This document shows positions 44,201 through 45,778 of a DNA stretch of 45,778 nucleotides, piece by piece. Source of the stretch: Chlorobiota bacterium. Lineage in GTDB: Bacteria; Bacteroidota; Bacteroidia; Bacteroidales; Marinilabiliaceae. Under the pieces are notes generated by a model, which saw nothing but the letters and a program-made list of their open reading frames with translations, had not been told where the DNA came from and ran no database searches. The DNA is taken from assembly GCA_013153405.1 (NCBI GenBank), contig JAADEM010000141.1:1-45778 (forward strand), read 5' to 3'. Position 1 is the first letter of the stretch; every line of letters starts with the position of its first letter. The position numbers and the translations under genes were made by a program.

Positions 44201-45778
44201 TAATCAAGCAAATCACCGCCGGAAAGATTTGTTGTTTTCAGTTCTCCATCAACAGGACGAATTGTAATATATCCTGAATCAACGAAATCGGTAATTGTAA
44301 CTTCTGCATATGTATAACGAGTGGAGCTGTTTGCTGTTGTTCCTAGCGGGAAAGTATAGGTTCCATTACCTGTTATTAATATAGATAAGCCTCCGTCTGA
44401 AGCATTTGCTTCAGAATAAATCATTCTTGTTGTATTACAAAATGAAGCATCAACATTATCCTCTGATACTCTACGGTGTAAGTAATCAACCTTTGCATTA
44501 TAGGTATTAAGGTTCAACAATCCGTTATAATATCCAATACGTTTAATGTAAACATTATTGGCGATTGAAACCAGATTGCCATCCCCGGGGTTAAGTTTTA
44601 GGTTACCTATTTCTGCACCATCTTCGGCATCAAGAACAGCACCAATTTTCACCATCATATATGCACTCAGAGGTGTTATTCCTGCTTCATACACACCAAA
44701 CTTTCCATTCTTACTGATTATTACATCACCATAGGTACGTATAGATTGATGCCCCTGATTAAGTATTCCTTTCTTAATATCAGTAGTTCCTTCAATTCTT
44801 AAAAGCCTGTTATAATACTCTTTTGACAATGTAGATAATGTAGGATCTTTAAGAGTATCTCCTTTCAGTACAATTTCCGCATCAACATCATCCATATCCA
44901 CAACCAAATGATACACATACAACTCATAACCATCATCGGCATTATGAGCTATATAGAGAGTATCACTTCCTGTTCCATTAAAAGTTAAAGTATTTGGTTT
45001 TCCGGAATCATACAAAAGACCGTAATTATTTGTTCCTTGTTGTTGACTATTTTCGGCTATAGACAATCCTCCTCCAACAGTAACATCCTGTCCGTTATGA
45101 TCAAGGAAGCAATTATCTTCGATTATTAAGTCATTCAAAACAACAATAGGCTGTGCTGCCAAATCAACGTCCAACGGTCCTACATCTGTAGCTTCTGATA
45201 AAATATGATCTGTTTCTGTATCGTATGTATTACGCAATATCAGATTATAAAACGGAGCTGTAGATGTAATCTTAAAAGGATTATCAACGGTTGCAATTTC
45301 CGCAATTACCGTTCCTCCTGTTACATTAATGTTCTCACTGGCACAAGCTATGAAAATTCCCCCTTCACTTGTATCAGTTCCATTGGCATCATAAACATGT
45401 AATGTTCCACCAGACATCGAAAATGTCATATCAGAATAAGTTAAACAAAAGTGATAATAATCTGACGTTGAGTTATTCTGATTCTTAATATTTACTACTC
45501 CGCCGGTCTGTACATAAGCCCCTCTGTTTGTTGATGCACTACTTGATGCAGTTCTTATTATATTGGTATTTACTTCACCTCCACTAACTCTTATAACTCC
45601 ATTTGCTCTGATAGCAATACCATGAGTCACAAGTGCATCAAATGTTCCGTCACTTATATAAAACTCACCATATGGAACTAATGCGTTCCCCGTAACAGCA
45701 GCATTTCCACCATCAATCCATAACTTTGCTGCTTCCGATATATTATAATTCCCATTGTTCGTCAATACCGGTACATTA
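38275..45778 (-). CDS. Giant secreted T9SS cargo protein, partial at its N-terminus
   Basis: The frame stays open to the window edge, so at least 2,500 residues are present and the start is outside. The C-terminus is a type IX secretion sorting domain of about 75 residues (GLIKVYDSVGKLIKEVKL ... YIIEVNTGKQVYTGKV). The rest is Gly, Asp, Thr and Ser-rich with strand-turn text such as LTLKGDFNNDGTF and LEIDNSAGLNLN, suggesting a beta-helical surface adhesin. Three longer units recur, each with a (Y/F)P(I/L/V)G turn followed by a Trp-rich segment (WxxNxxTW or ENWNTGVVP type). The N-terminal signal is not visible. It would be exported through the outer membrane and anchored or released there. Confidence 0.93.
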   Translation of the reverse strand, partial: NVPVLTNNGNYNISEAAKLWIDGGNAAVTGNALVPYGEFYISDGTFDALVTHGIAIRANGVIRVSGGEVNTNIIRTASSSASTNRGAYVQTGGVVNIKNQNNSTSDYYHFCLTYSDMTFSMSGGTLHVYDANGTDTSEGGIFIACASENINVTGGTVIAEIATVDNPFKITSTAPFYNLILRNTYDTETDHILSEATDVGPLDVDLAAQPIVVLNDLIIEDNCFLDHNGQDVTVGGGLSIAENSQQQGTNNYGLLYDSGKPNTLTFNGTGSDTLYIAHNADDGYELYVYHLVVDMDDVDAEIVLKGDTLKDPTLSTLSKEYYNRLLRIEGTTDIKKGILNQGHQSIRTYGDVIISKNGKFGVYEAGITPLSAYMMVKIGAVLDAEDGAEIGNLKLNPGDGNLVSIANNVYIKRIGYYNGLLNLNTYNAKVDYLHRRVSEDNVDASFCNTTRMIYSEANASDGGLSILITGNGTYTFPLGTTANSSTRYTYAEVTITDFVDSGYITIRPVDGELKTTNLSGGDLLDYYWRVSYDGFSTLPTVQYKFAYDPSTDDLNGTDDTFYPGKVLDGGDYTRSYEDDLTKVDDDSENATYTITFNDDDSGGSSGFTLENANYTAGVADRFTGTVDKYYSYYDKEGGTGNGWYNNWDDADTWDKGSVGSGVHEVPSEGSVVYIQDRARVWGNSIPNTPAQVIFEFNSAEYGDETDQENVPRLQFNKSGTFDIGRVSGIGMVSFDNNDDPVVNADWGEFATNPSNFIMYWGADQVHTDIIQPCPSLMIEGSTQKVDQNITIGGNLILTGKTNFTPLQDIHVNGNLYVGAWDNGVFHFPDTGSPLTITVDGDVDYTYINSSGDRDIVVDNSGNNIEHKLIVKGDIIQGSDTDYTLDLFSAQGETNVILELQGESNNSYSNYSGNPAELYRLIVNKGSSQDSSFTFNDSFTLNGTTSGVDIDKALELQNGTLILKDSDIDINLTTGDDNFEIPSTAALQVDSGVVRASGNSGILLDGKITVNGGTVDMSGGDNYIQYSASGNATIEVSDGILKVGSQVRRGTTSTEGVLIYNQSGGEVIIGTDDAGEDSRGMFEILNAGSSFTHTGGKFIIANDFRTNASVASMYFAPEDVTVTSDTITFGMDGTTKGNFTLYAGKALEYLEVDTTGTKLTLSVVPCTVNKELIINKGAGFDANGLDLTLKGDFNNDGTFTSNKNATYFIPSVTAVNIKGQSPVTFYDLYKQVDGTTLTLDTTITVTNELHLEAGGFNDGGHVVNCEGDMYIDIDITSSGTTESGLVANGTEIQTLTCNTTLSKLKIDNPQGVEVPTGYNITISDTLKLKQGILDIGKNLLTLTKNATIVAESPFGENNMIRTNISFTDAGVKKYFPVISSETSFTYPIGSGTKYTPVTLNISNNDADNCYIRVKAADELHPSIINDTDDPEIADTANVLRYYWILDAEGVSGFIGEAVMQGYPGDVYVTDPYTASDYITARLLSRSSGTWDKYVNTDFNENTTELTFSFSNTDDIGIDGDYTAGIDDAIPDKVALYVSLADDLWTDPNTWGKYDETTETVGDPGVDVPAGGPKGARVLVKTTVSVPDNYLVSYETSIDNSGKLDLGTTFGHRLGNVEGTGVLYMESGDLPAGDYEGFLAVDSGTVEYGGTGEYDILSEMPFVNNIIVSGTGTRNMPNIDVQLYGDLTIDGPVLVCKYDNDIYLKDTLNLVSGSFDANNSSTVIFNGSSAQVITGNGFTDSNNSDFVNLEIDNSAGLNLNTDVEITGNLYLTSGVINCDETNTLTITNSTEDCVLGGSNSSYVAGPLYKNIISSQSFVFPVGDNGRLGKIGVKSDGSSGDIWMVQYFNHSAGDDGMSLDSKASDVNTVSGFEYWNVRTTDGTGNANLTLYWDAASGVTPDDGFRIVKWTDDATDEWQNVEVGTKTGTSSSGSADLYSDMSFNEFTSGVGIGNFITFGGGPVSLTYWQGDVAGSETDWFAAENWNTGVVPTSSKDVLIEAGKSYYPVIDNTAEVSINKLSIENGATLTIDPGAMVIVNDTISDGNPTSDPGLIIKNTVSDPTTFIYKGAQDAYARVEWIYRSQQYWYIGHSVDGASNSDYDTPTGGDFKLYRYTGSAWEDITSNTAYDFDASPMEGYAFKKTTSGDVTISHTGVIRNKSYSRSINGWNLVANPYQAYLDVESSGFDIGNSLQTIWTTSHSETTGEIFYATYNIEGLGENGGTRYIAPGQSFWLRNYSASTVTLDSTARTTEHGDSNYSLKSAQLNNENDVLRLFMDNDGDKDELVLAFRYYGDFDKFTRYDSDKRFGKAINVPNVYAEKAGHKAAICTFSDEVLESDSIFVGYTFSQSKEIVLRASNINEFTAVENVYLFDKVTGVEVNLRETPEYVFTSVAGGETDRFVLYFDTKANDSEEGEVVTDITDKNADEVIIYGNRNNAIVIVSGQILSESNGKGLIKVYDSVGKLIKEVKLTDKRISIQLPSAHNIYIIEVNTGKQVYTGKVSGM

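Overview
The window looks like a chromosomal segment from a member of the Bacteroidota, probably Bacteroidales/Marinilabiliales-like. The reasons are a giant secreted protein ending in a type IX secretion (T9SS) sorting domain, several TAnnTTTG -7 promoter boxes with no consistent Shine-Dalgarno sequences, an ExbB-ExbD-ExbD-TonB operon, a 1,500-residue TamB-like protein, and an ECF sigma factor paired with a membrane-anchored porin-like protein. This placement rests on gene content read by eye, not on a phylogeny. No rRNA, tRNA, CRISPR array, prophage or complete insertion sequence was seen.

Layout. 1-8.1 kb: an outer-membrane beta-barrel protein (-), a lactonase-fold lipoprotein, an orphan MNT nucleotidyltransferase followed by a 26-codon HEPN stub, glyA, a sulfatase (-) and two adjacent patatin phospholipases (-). 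8.1-17 kb: a TIR-bounded repeat, a TSUP permease, a minus-strand exbB-exbD-exbD-tonB operon ending in a second gene with a duplicated TonB domain, then tamB. 17-22 kb: tsaD, then a compact plus-strand operon of PqqD-like protein, small Pro/Ser/Thr-rich peptide, HPr-kinase-like protein, S26-type peptidase and ABC exporter. 22-26 kb: a membrane-anchored porin-like protein and its ECF sigma factor, smpB and a Yip1-like membrane protein (all -), then miaA. 26-34 kb: a nucleotide cyclase-HD fusion, a DEAD-box helicase with a structured leader, an S9 peptidase lipoprotein, a second repeat copy and miaB. 34-38 kb: a STAS protein, a PlsC-like acyltransferase, aspS and tadA. 38-45.8 kb: a third repeat copy and a giant T9SS cargo protein whose N-terminus lies beyond the window.

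The main candidate for an undescribed system is the operon at 18.28-22.07 kb. It has the architecture of a ribosomally made peptide pathway: a RRE-like PqqD protein, a candidate precursor, a P-loop kinase of the HprK fold, a Ser/His peptidase and an exporter with no peptidase domain of its own. It lacks any lasso cyclase, radical SAM enzyme, LanM/LanB or YcaO protein. A phosphorylated, proteolytically trimmed, exported peptide is the hypothesis that fits.

Second in interest is a family of three palindromic non-coding elements (96 to about 196 bp) sharing GAGGATGTC/GACATCCTC ends, all intergenic. Other notable points are the nearly identical 270-bp TonB-domain duplication, the toxin-deleted MNT/HEPN remnant, a cyclase with Asn in place of a metal-binding Asp, a STAS protein with Glu at the phosphorylation site, and a hairpin plus direct repeat in the helicase leader. 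Housekeeping genes for translation are dense (tsaD, miaA, miaB, tadA, aspS, smpB).
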